Positions 17,479-26,027 of a DNA stretch of 36,061 nt are shown piece after piece; position 1 is the stretch's first letter; the number at the start of each line of letters is the position of its first letter. The position numbers and the translations under genes were made by a program. The notes beneath the pieces are model-generated. The model was not told the DNA's origin. It worked only from the letters and a program-made list of their open reading frames with translations, and did no database searches. Source of the stretch: Acidimicrobiaceae bacterium (GTDB taxonomy: Bacteria > Actinomycetota > Acidimicrobiia > Acidimicrobiales > RAAP-2); contig CANFJV010000007.1 in NCBI GenBank assembly GCA_947447225.1, positions 1 to 36,061 on the forward strand. The letters are read 5' to 3'.

Positions 17479-20079
17479 TTAGTTGGTTGCTTTTTCTTCG
17501 GCAGCCAAGGTGACCTCGAGGTGTAGTTCTGATCCTTCAGAGGTCGAGAACTTCTCAATGCCACCAGCTTCTCGAAGGTCACCTTCAACGGCCACAATTG
17601 CCGCGAGTTCTTGGGCCGAGCCGGTAATGGTGAGGTTCTCAACCTTGGCTCGCATGGAGCGCTTCTCGGTGGTCTTGGCTCGACGGACATCGAGCAACAC
17701 CCGACTGGCAAGTTCCAAGACCGCGACATCTCCGTCGGCGTCGGGGAACTCAGGTGCGGTCGGCCACGACGAGCGGTGAATGGAGCCCTCATTGGTCCAA
17801 CGCCACACTTCTTCGGTGGCGAATGGCAAAAATGGGGCAAAGAGTCGGAGCAGTACGGAGAGCGACAGTGCCAAGGTTGCTCGAGCTGAGGTCGAAGCGG
17901 GTGAGTCCTCTTGGTAGGCGCGACCTTTGACCAGTTCTAAGTAGTCATCACAGAACGACCAGAAGAATGACTCCGTCCGCTCTAATGCCCGGGCATAGTC
18001 GTAACCCTCGAAGGCAACCGTGGCGTCAGCGACGAGTTGCTTGAGCGCTGTTGCTTGGGCCAAGTCGACGGGCTCGGAGATCGCCGAGACGTCACACGGG
18101 CTGTGTTCTTCCAAGCGACCAAGGACGAACCGAGATGCGTTCAACAACTTGATGGCGAGGCGTCGTCCAACCTTCATCTGACTTTCGTCAACGGCCAAGT
18201 CGGTCCCGGGCCGCGCACTTGCTGCCCAGTAGCGAACCGCGTCGGCACCATGGGCTTCGAGCAAGGGGAGTGGCGTGATGACATTGCCCTTGGACTTACT
18301 CATCTTCTTGCGGTTGGGATCAAGCACCCAGCCAGAAATCAGCGCATCGGTGAACGGGAGTTGGTCATGGCCAAGGTGGGCACGAACAACGGTCGAGAAC
18401 AACCACGTGCGGATGATCTCATGCGCTTGGGGGCGCAAATCCATTGGGAAGGTGCGAGCAAACAAATCGTCATCTTCGCCATAACCCGTGGCGATTTGTG
18501 GGGTGAGCGATGATGTCGCCCAGGTGTCCATCACGTCTGGGTCACCGGTGAAGCCACCAGGCTGGTCGCGTTGATCAGCGCTGTAGCCAGTCGGCACATC
18601 AGACGAAGGATCAACCGGCAATTGCGATTCGGTCGGCAGAAGGGGCTCGGCGTAGTCAATTGAGCTGTCGTCGCGAACCGGATACCACAAGGGGATTGGC
18701 ACGCCGAAGAAACGTTGACGAGAAATATTCCAGTCCTGATTGAGACCTTCAACCCAGTTGGTGTAACGGTGACCCATATATGGCGGGTGCCACTCCAGTT
18801 GTTGGCCGCGTTGAAGCAAGGTGTCTTTAAGTCCCAAGGTGGCAATAAACCACTGGCGTGAGGACACAATCTCAAGTGGCCGGTCACCTTTTTCGAAGAA
18901 TTTGACCGGGTGGGTGATGGGCCGTGGTTGGCCAATGAGCGCACCGGATTCACGCAGCAACTCGACGACTCGAACTTGGCCAGAGTGAACGGTCTTGCCT
19001 TCGAGTTCTGCATAGTTGGAGGCGGCAGCATCCGGCGTCGTCGAAGCAATGGTCCCGTTGGCAAACGGGTTTGCCTCAAAGCGGCCATTTCGACCAATGG
19101 TCGTGCGAGCAGGGAGGTGCAGTTCGCGCCACCACACCACGTCCGTCGTGTCACCAAAGGTGCAGATCATGGCGATGCCGGACCCTTTTTCTGGGTCAGC
19201 GAGTTCGTGCGCCAAGACGGGGACTTCGACACCAAACAACGGGGTGATGACAGACGAGCCAAACAATGGCTGGTAACGAGCATCGTCGGGGTGAGCCACA
19301 AGTGCCACACAGGACGGCAGCAGTTCCGGCCGAGTGGTTTCAATCTCGACGGCGCCGTTGCCATCGGTGCGAGGAAAGGCGAGCCGGTGATAGGCGCCTG
19401 GCCGCTCACGGTCTTCAAGCTCTGCTTGCGAGACGGCAGTTTGGAAATCAACATCCCACAACGTTGGCGACGTGGCTTGGTAGACGGCACCTTTGGCCAA
19501 AAGCTCAATGAAGCTGCGTTGGCTGATGCGTCGTGCCTTGTCGCCAACGGTGGCATAGGTCATGGACCAGTCAATGGAGAGACCCAAAGTGCGCCACAGT
19601 GCCTCAAAGGCTGCTTCATCACGCTCAGTGAGCTGCGCGCAAAGGGCAACAAAGTTTGGCCGTGAAATCGGAATTGGCGGATTCGCTGGCTCTGACGGTG
19701 GATAGAAGTCCGGGTCAAAAGGGAGGCTTGGGTCACAGCGAACGCCGAAGTAGTTCTGGACACGACGTTCGGTTGGCAGGCCGTTGTCATCCCAACCCAT
19801 GGGGTAGAAGACTTCCTTGCCGGCCATTCGCTGGAACCGGGCGATGGTGTCAGCGTGGGTGTAGCTCGAAATATGCCCCAAGTGGAGCTCACCGGAAACT
19901 GTCGGAGGCGGCGTGTCAATGGCATAGACGTCTGCTCGCGCCTTGGTGCGGTCAAACGTATAGGTGCCTTCGGCCTCCCAGGCTCGTGCCCACGTGGTTT
20001 CAAGCCCCTCAAGTCCAGCGCGCTCAGGGATGCGGCTCTGCTTGTTGGCGTCGTTCAGTTCTGAAGATGGAGGGGTCAT
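17479..20079 (-). CDS. valS: Valyl-tRNA synthetase
   Basis: A class I synthetase of 866 residues that charges tRNA-Val. The start is ATG 20079 (TAGG 7 bases upstream); the frame is open to 20268 but that part is antisense to cysS. HLGH at 66-69 (PPPTVSGELHLGH) and KMSKS near 590 are the ATP-binding signatures. MGWDDNGLPTERRVQ marks the subtype found in some actinobacteria and proteobacteria rather than the E. coli type, and the C-terminal coiled-coil arm is short. Editing-domain segments such as IETTRPELLPSCVALVAHPDD are present. It starts 2 bases from cysS on the opposite strand. Confidence 0.95.
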   Translation of the reverse strand: MTPPSSELNDANKQSRIPERAGLEGLETTWARAWEAEGTYTFDRTKARADVYAIDTPPPTVSGELHLGHISSYTHADTIARFQRMAGKEVFYPMGWDDNGLPTERRVQNYFGVRCDPSLPFDPDFYPPSEPANPPIPISRPNFVALCAQLTERDEAAFEALWRTLGLSIDWSMTYATVGDKARRISQRSFIELLAKGAVYQATSPTLWDVDFQTAVSQAELEDRERPGAYHRLAFPRTDGNGAVEIETTRPELLPSCVALVAHPDDARYQPLFGSSVITPLFGVEVPVLAHELADPEKGSGIAMICTFGDTTDVVWWRELHLPARTTIGRNGRFEANPFANGTIASTTPDAAASNYAELEGKTVHSGQVRVVELLRESGALIGQPRPITHPVKFFEKGDRPLEIVSSRQWFIATLGLKDTLLQRGQQLEWHPPYMGHRYTNWVEGLNQDWNISRQRFFGVPIPLWYPVRDDSSIDYAEPLLPTESQLPVDPSSDVPTGYSADQRDQPGGFTGDPDVMDTWATSSLTPQIATGYGEDDDLFARTFPMDLRPQAHEIIRTWLFSTVVRAHLGHDQLPFTDALISGWVLDPNRKKMSKSKGNVITPLPLLEAHGADAVRYWAASARPGTDLAVDESQMKVGRRLAIKLLNASRFVLGRLEEHSPCDVSAISEPVDLAQATALKQLVADATVAFEGYDYARALERTESFFWSFCDDYLELVKGRAYQEDSPASTSARATLALSLSVLLRLFAPFLPFATEEVWRWTNEGSIHRSSWPTAPEFPDADGDVAVLELASRVLLDVRRAKTTEKRSMRAKVENLTITGSAQELAAIVAVEGDLREAGGIEKFSTSEGSELHLEVTLAAEEKATN

Positions 20080-20081
20080 GA

Positions 20082-21476
20082 GTGGCCTACCGTAGAGGAA
20101 TGCTGCGTTTGCACGACACGTTGACCGGAACCGTCTCCCCGCTCGAACTGCGTGAGCCAGGCTCGGTGACGATTTACGCCTGTGGACCAACAGTCTACGA
20201 CCTCCCTCACCTCGGCCACGGACGATATGTGCTTGTTTGGGACGTACTTCGTCGCCACTTGATCGCAAGTGGGCTAAGCGTTCGCTTTGTCTCGAACATC
20301 ACCGACATTGATGACCACATCATCGAGCGAGCAGCACAAGAAGGTCGAACTGAGCCAGACGTTGCTGCTGAGTTTGAACAGGAGTGGTTTTCGGCCATGG
20401 CGAAGTTGTCCGTGCTTCGCCCTGATGCAGTTCCCCATGCCACAGAATTCGTGGTGCAAATGGTGGAACTCATTGAGCGGCTGCTCGACGCGGGAGTTGC
20501 CTATCAAACCTCTGATGGGGTGTATTTAGAAGTCGCCCATGTGGCCGATTACGGGCTCTTGGCGGGTCAGCCACTTGAGAGTTTGCGAGCTGGTGCACGC
20601 ATTGAAGCACATGCAGAAAAGAAGTCGCCGCTTGATTTCGCCCTGTGGAAAGCAGCCAAGCCTGGCGAGCCGGTGTGGGATGCAAGCTTTGGCGCAGGTC
20701 GCCCAGGTTGGCATACCGAATGCGTGGTGATGAGCCTCGATCTGCTTGGTGAAGGATTTGACCTCCACGTTGGTGGTCAAGACCTGAAGTTCCCCCATCA
20801 TGAAAATGAGCGAGCGCAAGCGGTGGCCTTGGGCCACACCTTTTGCCGCCACTGGGGTCACTCCGGCTGGGTCATGGTGGGCAACGAGAAAATGTCGAAG
20901 TCACTCAAGAATTTCACTTCGCTTACCGATTTGCTTTCGACCAGCGACGCCCGGGCCTACCGGTTGCTGTGCGTACAGTCGCACTACCGAGCACCCTTGG
21001 AAGTGACTGGCGAAACGATTGCAGCGGCAGAAGTTGCCTTGCAGCGTCTCGACAATATGGCTCGACGGTTCCGCTTGGATGATCTGTCAGGTGAACCGGT
21101 TGTGCTGAGCGACTTCGAACTCGACGAAACGCTTCGTCAAGGATTTGTCGAAGCCATGGACGATGATCTCGACACACCAAAAGCATTCGCCACCTTGGCA
21201 ACGGCAGTGTCAGCGGCAAATGCCGCTGCTGATGACGGCGACGAAGCCCGAGGTTTGCGGCTCGCCAAAACGGTTGCCGTGCTACTCGGGTCACTTGGGA
21301 TTTTTTTGAAGTCAGGTTTGTCGGACATCGACGTTGCGGCGAGCACGCTCGCGAGCCAGCGAGACGAAGCGCGAAAGAACAAAAATTGGTCCGAAGCAGA
21401 CCGCCTTCGCGGTGAGCTCGAAGCACTTGGCTACACCGTTGAAGACCGTGCCGGGGAGACCTTTCTCAGCAGGTAA
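20082..21476 (+). CDS. cysS: Cysteinyl-tRNA synthetase
   Basis: A protein of 464 residues from GTG 20082, which has GGAGGGG at 20069-20075 with ideal spacing; ATG 20100 in the same frame has no well-placed ribosome site. Features are YACGPTVYD with zinc ligand Cys34, HLGH at 43-46, zinc Cys214 in HTECVVMS, the HHENE motif and KMSKS at 270-274. The C-terminal anticodon-binding part ends with the usual RDEARKNKNWSEADRLR helix, which distinguishes it from the shorter mycothiol ligase MshC. It charges tRNA-Cys in the cytoplasm. Its ribosome site lies inside the first codons of valS on the other strand. Confidence 0.93.
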   Translation: MAYRRGMLRLHDTLTGTVSPLELREPGSVTIYACGPTVYDLPHLGHGRYVLVWDVLRRHLIASGLSVRFVSNITDIDDHIIERAAQEGRTEPDVAAEFEQEWFSAMAKLSVLRPDAVPHATEFVVQMVELIERLLDAGVAYQTSDGVYLEVAHVADYGLLAGQPLESLRAGARIEAHAEKKSPLDFALWKAAKPGEPVWDASFGAGRPGWHTECVVMSLDLLGEGFDLHVGGQDLKFPHHENERAQAVALGHTFCRHWGHSGWVMVGNEKMSKSLKNFTSLTDLLSTSDARAYRLLCVQSHYRAPLEVTGETIAAAEVALQRLDNMARRFRLDDLSGEPVVLSDFELDETLRQGFVEAMDDDLDTPKAFATLATAVSAANAAADDGDEARGLRLAKTVAVLLGSLGIFLKSGLSDIDVAASTLASQRDEARKNKNWSEADRLRGELEALGYTVEDRAGETFLSR

Positions 21477-21600
21477 TCGTCATCGGGAGACGCGGGGTGT
21501 ATTCGCGGCTAGCGTTGAGTTTTGCAAAGGAGTTCGCTGTGCGTGTCCTCTTGCAGTGCTGGCGTCCGCCAGACAGTACAAGTGAAGGAGGATCGCTCCA

Positions 21601-21804
21601 GTGGCATCCGGAACGGTCAAGTGGTTCAACGCGGAGAAGGGTTTCGGCTTCATCTCCCAGCCTGATGGTGGTAGCGACGTGTTCGTGCACCACACTGCAG
21701 TGCAGATGCAGGGCTACCGAGTCCTCGAAGAGGGTCAGGCAGTCGAGTTCGAGGTCGAGCAGGGCCCTAAGGGTCTCATGGCCAAGGACGTTCGACCTAT
21801 CTAG
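21601..21804 (+). CDS. Cold-shock domain protein
   Basis: A 67-residue single-domain OB-fold RNA chaperone of the CspA family. The RNA-binding motifs KGFGFI (RNP1) and DVFVHHTA (RNP2) are intact, and it begins [12 protein letters not shown]. The GTG start is preceded by a near-perfect AAGGAGG (21583-21592 region) and an untranslated leader with a small 5-bp hairpin at 21559-21572. It binds single-stranded RNA or DNA and prevents secondary structure. A strong intrinsic terminator follows directly, so it is probably a monocistronic, highly expressed gene. Confidence 0.95.
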   Translation: MASGTVKWFNAEKGFGFISQPDGGSDVFVHHTAVQMQGYRVLEEGQAVEFEVEQGPKGLMAKDVRPI

Positions 21805-21827
21805 TCGACGTTGCAACGCAACTGAGG

Positions 21828-21855
21828 AGCGGCGCCGTTTTCGGCGCCGCTTTTT
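21828..21855 (+). terminator. Rho-independent terminator of the cold-shock gene
   Basis: A perfect 10-bp GC-rich stem (AGCGGCGCCG with CGGCGCCGCT), loop TTTT, followed by TTTTT. It lies 23 bases after the stop codon and is the clearest intrinsic terminator in the window. Confidence 0.9.
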
Positions 21856-21921
21856 CGCGTCCCCACCCTTTTCATCTGCCACCATGGGAGGGTTCTGCCG
21901 AGGGCGAAGACGGGAGGGAAC

Positions 21922-23007
21922 ATGACCATGTGGTCGTTGGCGATGATCACGAAAGATGCGACCGCAACCCTTGAAGCGGCGCTGAATTCGGTCAAGCCTT
22001 TTTGTGACGAGTTGATTGTGGTGGACACCGGATCAACCGACGGTACGCCAGATCTCGCCCGATCCCTCGGCGCCAAGGTTTCGTATTTTCAATGGAACCA
22101 TGATTTCTCTGCGGCGCGCAATCAGTCGTTTCTTCGGTCGAGTGGTGAATGGATCTACTGGATGGATGCCGACGATGTCGTCGCGGCAGAAAATGTCGAA
22201 CACTTTTTGGAGCTGAAGTCGTTTCTCGCTGGCAAGACCGAGTTCGATGCCGTGTGGACGAATGTGCGCTCCTTTGATGGACAAGGCACCTTGCTGCACA
22301 CGTGGTCGAAACCTCGAGTGGTGCGTCGAGCAGCGGGAATTTTGTGGAACGGCGTGGTGCACGAAACCTTGGAAGTCGCAACGAACCGGTCAACCTTTTG
22401 GCCAAACGCCTGGATTGACGATCATGCAACTGCTCTTCGTCCTCGAACGACGCGGAACTTAGAGCTCTTAGAACGAGCGGTGGCAAGTGGCGACCGGTCG
22501 CCCAACCACCTCTACAGCTTGGCCAATGAACTTCGCGATCACGAGCGCTTTGGTATGGCGGTCGCGACCTATCGCGACTTTCTTGACGTTGGCCATGGAT
22601 GGAAGCGAACTGACGCCCTCATGTCGCTGGCTCGTTGTCAACAACAACTTGGTTCAACCAATGGCGCTCGAGCAACGTTGCTGCGGGCCATTGGCGAAGA
22701 CCCAACACGTGCCGACGGCTTTATCGCTCTTGGCGAAATGGCCTATGAGCAACGCCAATGGAAAGCAGCGATTCCGTTTTACCAAGCGGTTGTTGGCATG
22801 GAGCGGCCATCGAGTGGGCTGAGCGTCGAGAGTCACTACAGTTGGTTTCCCTATGATCGCTTGGCGATTTGCTATGGCGAACTTGGGCGATACGACGAAG
22901 CCATTGGGGCGACGTATCAAGCACTTGCCACTTGCCCGGACGTCGATCGTCTGCAGGCCAACGTCGCGTACTTTGAGCAATGCAGGGCGGCGAATTCCGT
23001 TCACTAA
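21922..23007 (+). CDS. Family 2 glycosyltransferase with C-terminal TPR-like repeats
   Basis: A protein of 361 residues. The N-terminal GT2 domain shows SLAMITKDATATLE, ELIVVDTGSTDGT at about 30-42, WNHDFSAARNQSF and the metal-binding WMDADD at 80-85. This is the SunS/WaaE-like subgroup typified by D-FSxARN. Residues from about 170 form helical TPR-like repeats (NHLYSLANELRDHERFGMA, RADGFIALGEMAYEQRQWKAA, YDRLAICYGELGRYDEAI). Such proteins transfer sugars to lipids, peptides or polysaccharides; the acceptor is unknown. GGGAGGGA at 21912-21919 also suits ATG 21928, which would remove only two residues. Confidence 0.87.
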   Translation: MTMWSLAMITKDATATLEAALNSVKPFCDELIVVDTGSTDGTPDLARSLGAKVSYFQWNHDFSAARNQSFLRSSGEWIYWMDADDVVAAENVEHFLELKSFLAGKTEFDAVWTNVRSFDGQGTLLHTWSKPRVVRRAAGILWNGVVHETLEVATNRSTFWPNAWIDDHATALRPRTTRNLELLERAVASGDRSPNHLYSLANELRDHERFGMAVATYRDFLDVGHGWKRTDALMSLARCQQQLGSTNGARATLLRAIGEDPTRADGFIALGEMAYEQRQWKAAIPFYQAVVGMERPSSGLSVESHYSWFPYDRLAICYGELGRYDEAIGATYQALATCPDVDRLQANVAYFEQCRAANSVH

Positions 23008-23014
23008 CGCGATG

Positions 23015-23052
23015 TTCACCGAGTCGCTGTGGCGTGGTTACTATGAAGTAAC
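23015..23052 (+). promoter_or_regulatory. Candidate promoter with overlapping operator upstream of acyl-CoA dehydrogenase
   Basis: TTCACC at 23015-23020 and TACTAT at 23039-23044 are separated by 18 bases. A perfect inverted repeat GTTACT-ATGA-AGTAAC at 23037-23052 covers the -10 element, as expected for a repressor site. No regulator gene is adjacent. Confidence 0.4.
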
Positions 23053-23097
23053 TGGAGCCTCCCGTCCGGGAAGCCAACAACGTTGAAAGGCCTGGCT

Positions 23098-24312
23098 GTG
23101 GCTGATTTCTCAATGGAACTGAATGAAGATCAAAAGACGGTGCAGTCGTGGGTCCACGACTTCGCCGAGAACGTGATGCGTCCCGCCGCACACGAATGGG
23201 ATGAGCGCGAAGAAACCCCATGGCCCATCATTCAAGAGGCCGCCAACATTGGCCTGTACTCCATGGACTTCATGGCAGACGCATTCAGCGACCCCATGGG
23301 CCTCAAGATGGTCATTGCGTTGGAAGAACTCGCCTGGGGCGACGCAGGTATCACCTTGGCGCTCATGGGCACCACCTTGGCGGTTGCCGGCATCATGGCG
23401 AACGGAACCCCAGAGCAGGCAATGGAGTGGGTTCCGCAGTGCTTTGGTACGCCAGATGACTTGAAGCTTGCTGCATTCGGCGTGTCCGAGCCAGACGCAG
23501 GTTCTGACGTGTCGTCACTCAAGACACGTGCGGTCTACGACGCTTCGACCGACGAATGGGTCTTGAATGGCACGAAGACCTGGATCACCAACGGTGGCAT
23601 TGCCAACACCCACGTGATTGTCGCCTCCGTTGAGCCAGAACTTGCCGGCCGTGGCCAAGCTTCGTTCGTCATCCCTGAAGGCACCAAGGGCATCTCCATG
23701 GGGCAGAAGTTCCAAAAGATGGGTATCCGTGCGAGCCACACTGCTGAAGTCGTCCTCGACGACTGCCGCATTCCGGGACGCATGTTGCTCGGTGGCAAGG
23801 AGAAGCTCGATGAGCGCCTCGCCCGTGCCCGTGAAGGAAAGAAGTCTGGCGTCCAAGCTGCAATGAAGACCTTTGAGACGACCCGCCCTTCCGTTGGTGC
23901 TCAGGCTCTCGGTATTGCTCGTGCGGCCTATGAGTACTCACTCGACTACGCCAAAGAGCGGAAGCAATTTGGTCGTCCGATCATTGAGAACCAAGCCATT
24001 GCGTTCAAGCTGGCCAACATGAAGATGCACATTGATGCATCGCGTCTTCTCGTGTGGCGCGCAGCGTGGATGGGTGCAACCGGCCAACCCTTCACTGCTG
24101 GTGAAGGCTCGATGTCGAAGCTTTACGCCGGAGAGACCGCCGTTCGCGTCACTGAAGATGCCATTCAGATCCTTGGCGGCTACGGCTACGTGCGCGAGTA
24201 CCCGGTCGAGCGCTGGCACCGTGACTCGAAGATCTTCACCATCTTCGAAGGAACGAGCGAAATTCAGCAGCTGATCATTGCTCGAGCAATTTCGGGCATT
24301 CACATCAAGTAG
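23098..24312 (+). CDS. Acyl-CoA dehydrogenase
   Basis: A flavoprotein of 404 residues that introduces a C2-C3 double bond into an acyl-CoA. The start is GTG 23098 with GAAAGG 7 bases upstream; TTG 23083 has no ribosome site. The sequence has the standard order: N-terminal helices, AAFGVSEPDAGSD and NGTKTWITNG (FAD/substrate contacts), the KERKQFGRPI helix, ILGGYGYVREYPVERWHRD and the C-terminal FEGTSEIQQLI, whose Glu is the usual catalytic base of short/medium-chain enzymes. Chain-length preference cannot be read. There is no beta-oxidation partner next to it. Followed by a multi-hairpin 3' region. Confidence 0.93.
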   Translation: MADFSMELNEDQKTVQSWVHDFAENVMRPAAHEWDEREETPWPIIQEAANIGLYSMDFMADAFSDPMGLKMVIALEELAWGDAGITLALMGTTLAVAGIMANGTPEQAMEWVPQCFGTPDDLKLAAFGVSEPDAGSDVSSLKTRAVYDASTDEWVLNGTKTWITNGGIANTHVIVASVEPELAGRGQASFVIPEGTKGISMGQKFQKMGIRASHTAEVVLDDCRIPGRMLLGGKEKLDERLARAREGKKSGVQAAMKTFETTRPSVGAQALGIARAAYEYSLDYAKERKQFGRPIIENQAIAFKLANMKMHIDASRLLVWRAAWMGATGQPFTAGEGSMSKLYAGETAVRVTEDAIQILGGYGYVREYPVERWHRDSKIFTIFEGTSEIQQLIIARAISGIHIK

Positions 24313-24320
24313 CAGGAGAA

Positions 24321-24360
24321 ACTGCCTCTTGGCAGTGAACCTTTGCCGTCGTGGTTCACT
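24321..24360 (+). other. Two abutting RNA hairpins downstream of acyl-CoA dehydrogenase
   Basis: ACTGCC-TCTT-GGCAGT (24321-24336) and AGTGAACC with GGTTCACT (24334-24341 and 24353-24360) share three bases, so they cannot both form fully. They lie between the stop codon and the terminator hairpin. Confidence 0.55.
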
Positions 24361-24375
24361 GCACCAACGAACTGC

Positions 24376-24413
24376 ACACTGCGCCCCGCTCAAGCGGGGC
24401 GCAGTGTTGTTTT
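24376..24413 (+). terminator. Rho-independent terminator of the acyl-CoA dehydrogenase gene
   Basis: A near-perfect 15-bp inverted repeat (ACACTGCGCCCCGCT with AGCGGGGCGCAGTGT) with a tight centre, followed by TGTTTT. It lies 63 bases beyond the stop codon. Confidence 0.85.
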
Positions 24414-24814
24414 GGGAACAGTTCTTTGCGCCTCAACGTACTGAAGAGTACGAGCGAAATTCGCTGAAAGTGCGACGTTGAACCATTGACATTTCGCCGT
24501 TCGCAACGGTAAATAGTGGACCTGTTGCCACCGTAACCCACATTTGTTGCCTTGACTTCGCGAGCAGATATTTTCGAGAAAGAACGAAAACATCGATGCT
24601 TTCTTTACCGTGAAGTGGCGGTCATGGCCGTTCAATTACTGACGTTTCCGTTGACATGGTGGCACTTGCCGATCTCCTCAGTGCGGTGGTGTTGCCATGG
24701 CGTGTGGTCAATGTGTTGGGAGCCATGCCATCTGCGGCGACCTCCGACCTGCACCACCTCGTACATTTCTGATTGACTGACGAGCGATCTCACAGCACGT
24801 GGAGGAGGCGGGAG
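24414..24814 (+). other. Gene-poor intergenic stretch with promoter-like elements
   Basis: About 400 bases with no convincing gene on either strand; short frames here lack ribosome sites and protein-like composition, and the first part is more AT-rich than its surroundings. It holds a consensus TTGACA at 24486-24491 with a weak GTAAAT 17 bases on, and an inverted repeat CCGTT-CGC-AACGG (24497-24509) sits in the spacer. A second inverted repeat TTTTCG/CGAAAA lies at 24571-24590. This probably is a long leader or regulatory region for the secreted protein that follows, or hides a small RNA. Confidence 0.4.
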
Positions 24815-25987
24815 TTGCGGCGGAGACAGCGCAGTGCGTATGTGTTGGGCACGTTGTGTGCCGTGGTCCTTGCCACCCCTGCTGCAGCCACGGTGTCGCC
24901 AACCGTGTTGTCGGCCTATGGCGCTCCTGTGTCAGCAACGATTCCTTCTTCTGTGCTCGGTGGGGCGGTGTCACTCGGCGTTTCGCCCGACGGAGCGACG
25001 CGATACTTCGGCACCTATGGCGGTGGCCTCTATAAGACGGTGGTCGCAACTGGGGCGACCACCACACTTCGCCTTCCGGATTTCAATGGGAACAACATGC
25101 TCGGTCTTGATCTGCGACCTGACGGCAAAGTGCTGTTTGCTGCCGATCAAGCCATTTCCGCTCGTTCGGTCATTTTGACCTCGCTGCTCCCTATTGCTCC
25201 ACCGTCAAACCATGTGATCCCGGCGGCCTTTGCCTTTGACCTCAGCGTGGCACCCGATGGGAAGCACGTAGCTGTCTCTGGCGGGGAAGCGATTGTGGTG
25301 GTGGATCTCGCCAACTTCACGTCGAAAAGAATTTCTTTGCAGCGCACCGTTGAGTCAACGCTTCCAGTTGCAACGCTTTCTTATGGTCCAACTAGTACGC
25401 AGATCTTCTTCACCAACGGTGCTGATCGGGTCGAGAGAATTAGTAGCGACGGAACGGCTCGCACCACGCTCGTGACCGGTCTCAGCGAGCCAAGCCTTGG
25501 AGCGGTTGACAGATTCGGACGTATCTATGTCGGCACCAGCGATACGACAGGACCCCTGACCGGCCAGTTGCTCCGGTTCAATGGTGATGGGTCGGGGCGA
25601 ACGGTGTTGCTTTCGGGTTATGACCAAGTGGATCAAGTGGCACTTGATGCCACCGGGTCGTTGAGTTTCCTGGCCACGAAATATGTTGGCCAATCCGTGT
25701 CAAGGTCGGTCGTTCGATTGCCGCTTCGCAACCTCGCACCACTCACACCAAAAGTCACCGCGGTTGGGCTCGGTCGAGCGGCAATTTCGTTCGCTCGAAC
25801 CTCTGCTGCCCAAACCAGCTTCACCGTGACGTCTTCGACCATGCCGGCACGGTCATGCACCACTACTGGTCTTTCATGCACGGTGACGGGACTCACACAT
25901 GGCCAGCCGGTGTTTTTCACCGTGACGGCAAGTAACGGGTTTCAAAGTTCTCCCAAGTCAACACCCTCACAAACCGTAAAGCCGTAA
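24815..25987 (+). CDS. Secreted beta-propeller-like protein with C-terminal FN3-like domain
   Basis: A protein of 390 residues. I set the start at TTG 24815 because GGAGGAGG at 24801-24808 is 6 bases upstream and the result is a textbook signal peptide (MRRRQRSAY, hydrophobic core, cleavage near TPAAA). An in-frame TTG at 24773 has no ribosome site. The mature part has repeated blade-like units (LGVSPDGATRYFGTYGG, LDLRPDGKVLFAAD, LSVAPDGKHVAVSGG, DATGSLSFLATKY) of the YVTN/SMP-30 propeller kind. The last about 85 residues look like a fibronectin type III domain (FTVTSSTMPARSCTTTG, FFTVTASNGFQ). It is exported; function unknown, possibly binding or adhesion. Confidence 0.75.
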   Translation: MRRRQRSAYVLGTLCAVVLATPAAATVSPTVLSAYGAPVSATIPSSVLGGAVSLGVSPDGATRYFGTYGGGLYKTVVATGATTTLRLPDFNGNNMLGLDLRPDGKVLFAADQAISARSVILTSLLPIAPPSNHVIPAAFAFDLSVAPDGKHVAVSGGEAIVVVDLANFTSKRISLQRTVESTLPVATLSYGPTSTQIFFTNGADRVERISSDGTARTTLVTGLSEPSLGAVDRFGRIYVGTSDTTGPLTGQLLRFNGDGSGRTVLLSGYDQVDQVALDATGSLSFLATKYVGQSVSRSVVRLPLRNLAPLTPKVTAVGLGRAAISFARTSAAQTSFTVTSSTMPARSCTTTGLSCTVTGLTHGQPVFFTVTASNGFQSSPKSTPSQTVKP

Positions 25988-26027
25988 GTCCTCTCGGGCA
26001 AGAAAGGTGGGGGAGTATCCTCGCCCC

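Noticed and set aside
19656-20081. Plus-strand frame antisense to the valS 5' end
   Set aside because: Opposite strand of well-supported valS with its HIGH motif region; no features of its own.
20082-21476. Mycothiol ligase MshC instead of CysS
   Set aside because: The protein has the full C-terminal anticodon-binding region and CysS length; MshC is shorter.
21497-21925. Plus-strand frame with AAAGGAG before a GTG at 21539, possible leader gene of the cold-shock gene
   Set aside because: It reads straight through the cold-shock gene in another frame with Ser/Arg-rich shadow composition; the ribosome-site match is probably chance.
24390-24635. Minus-strand frame of 81 codons in the gene-poor region
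   Set aside because: No ribosome site, no recognisable features, and it reads back through the terminator hairpin.
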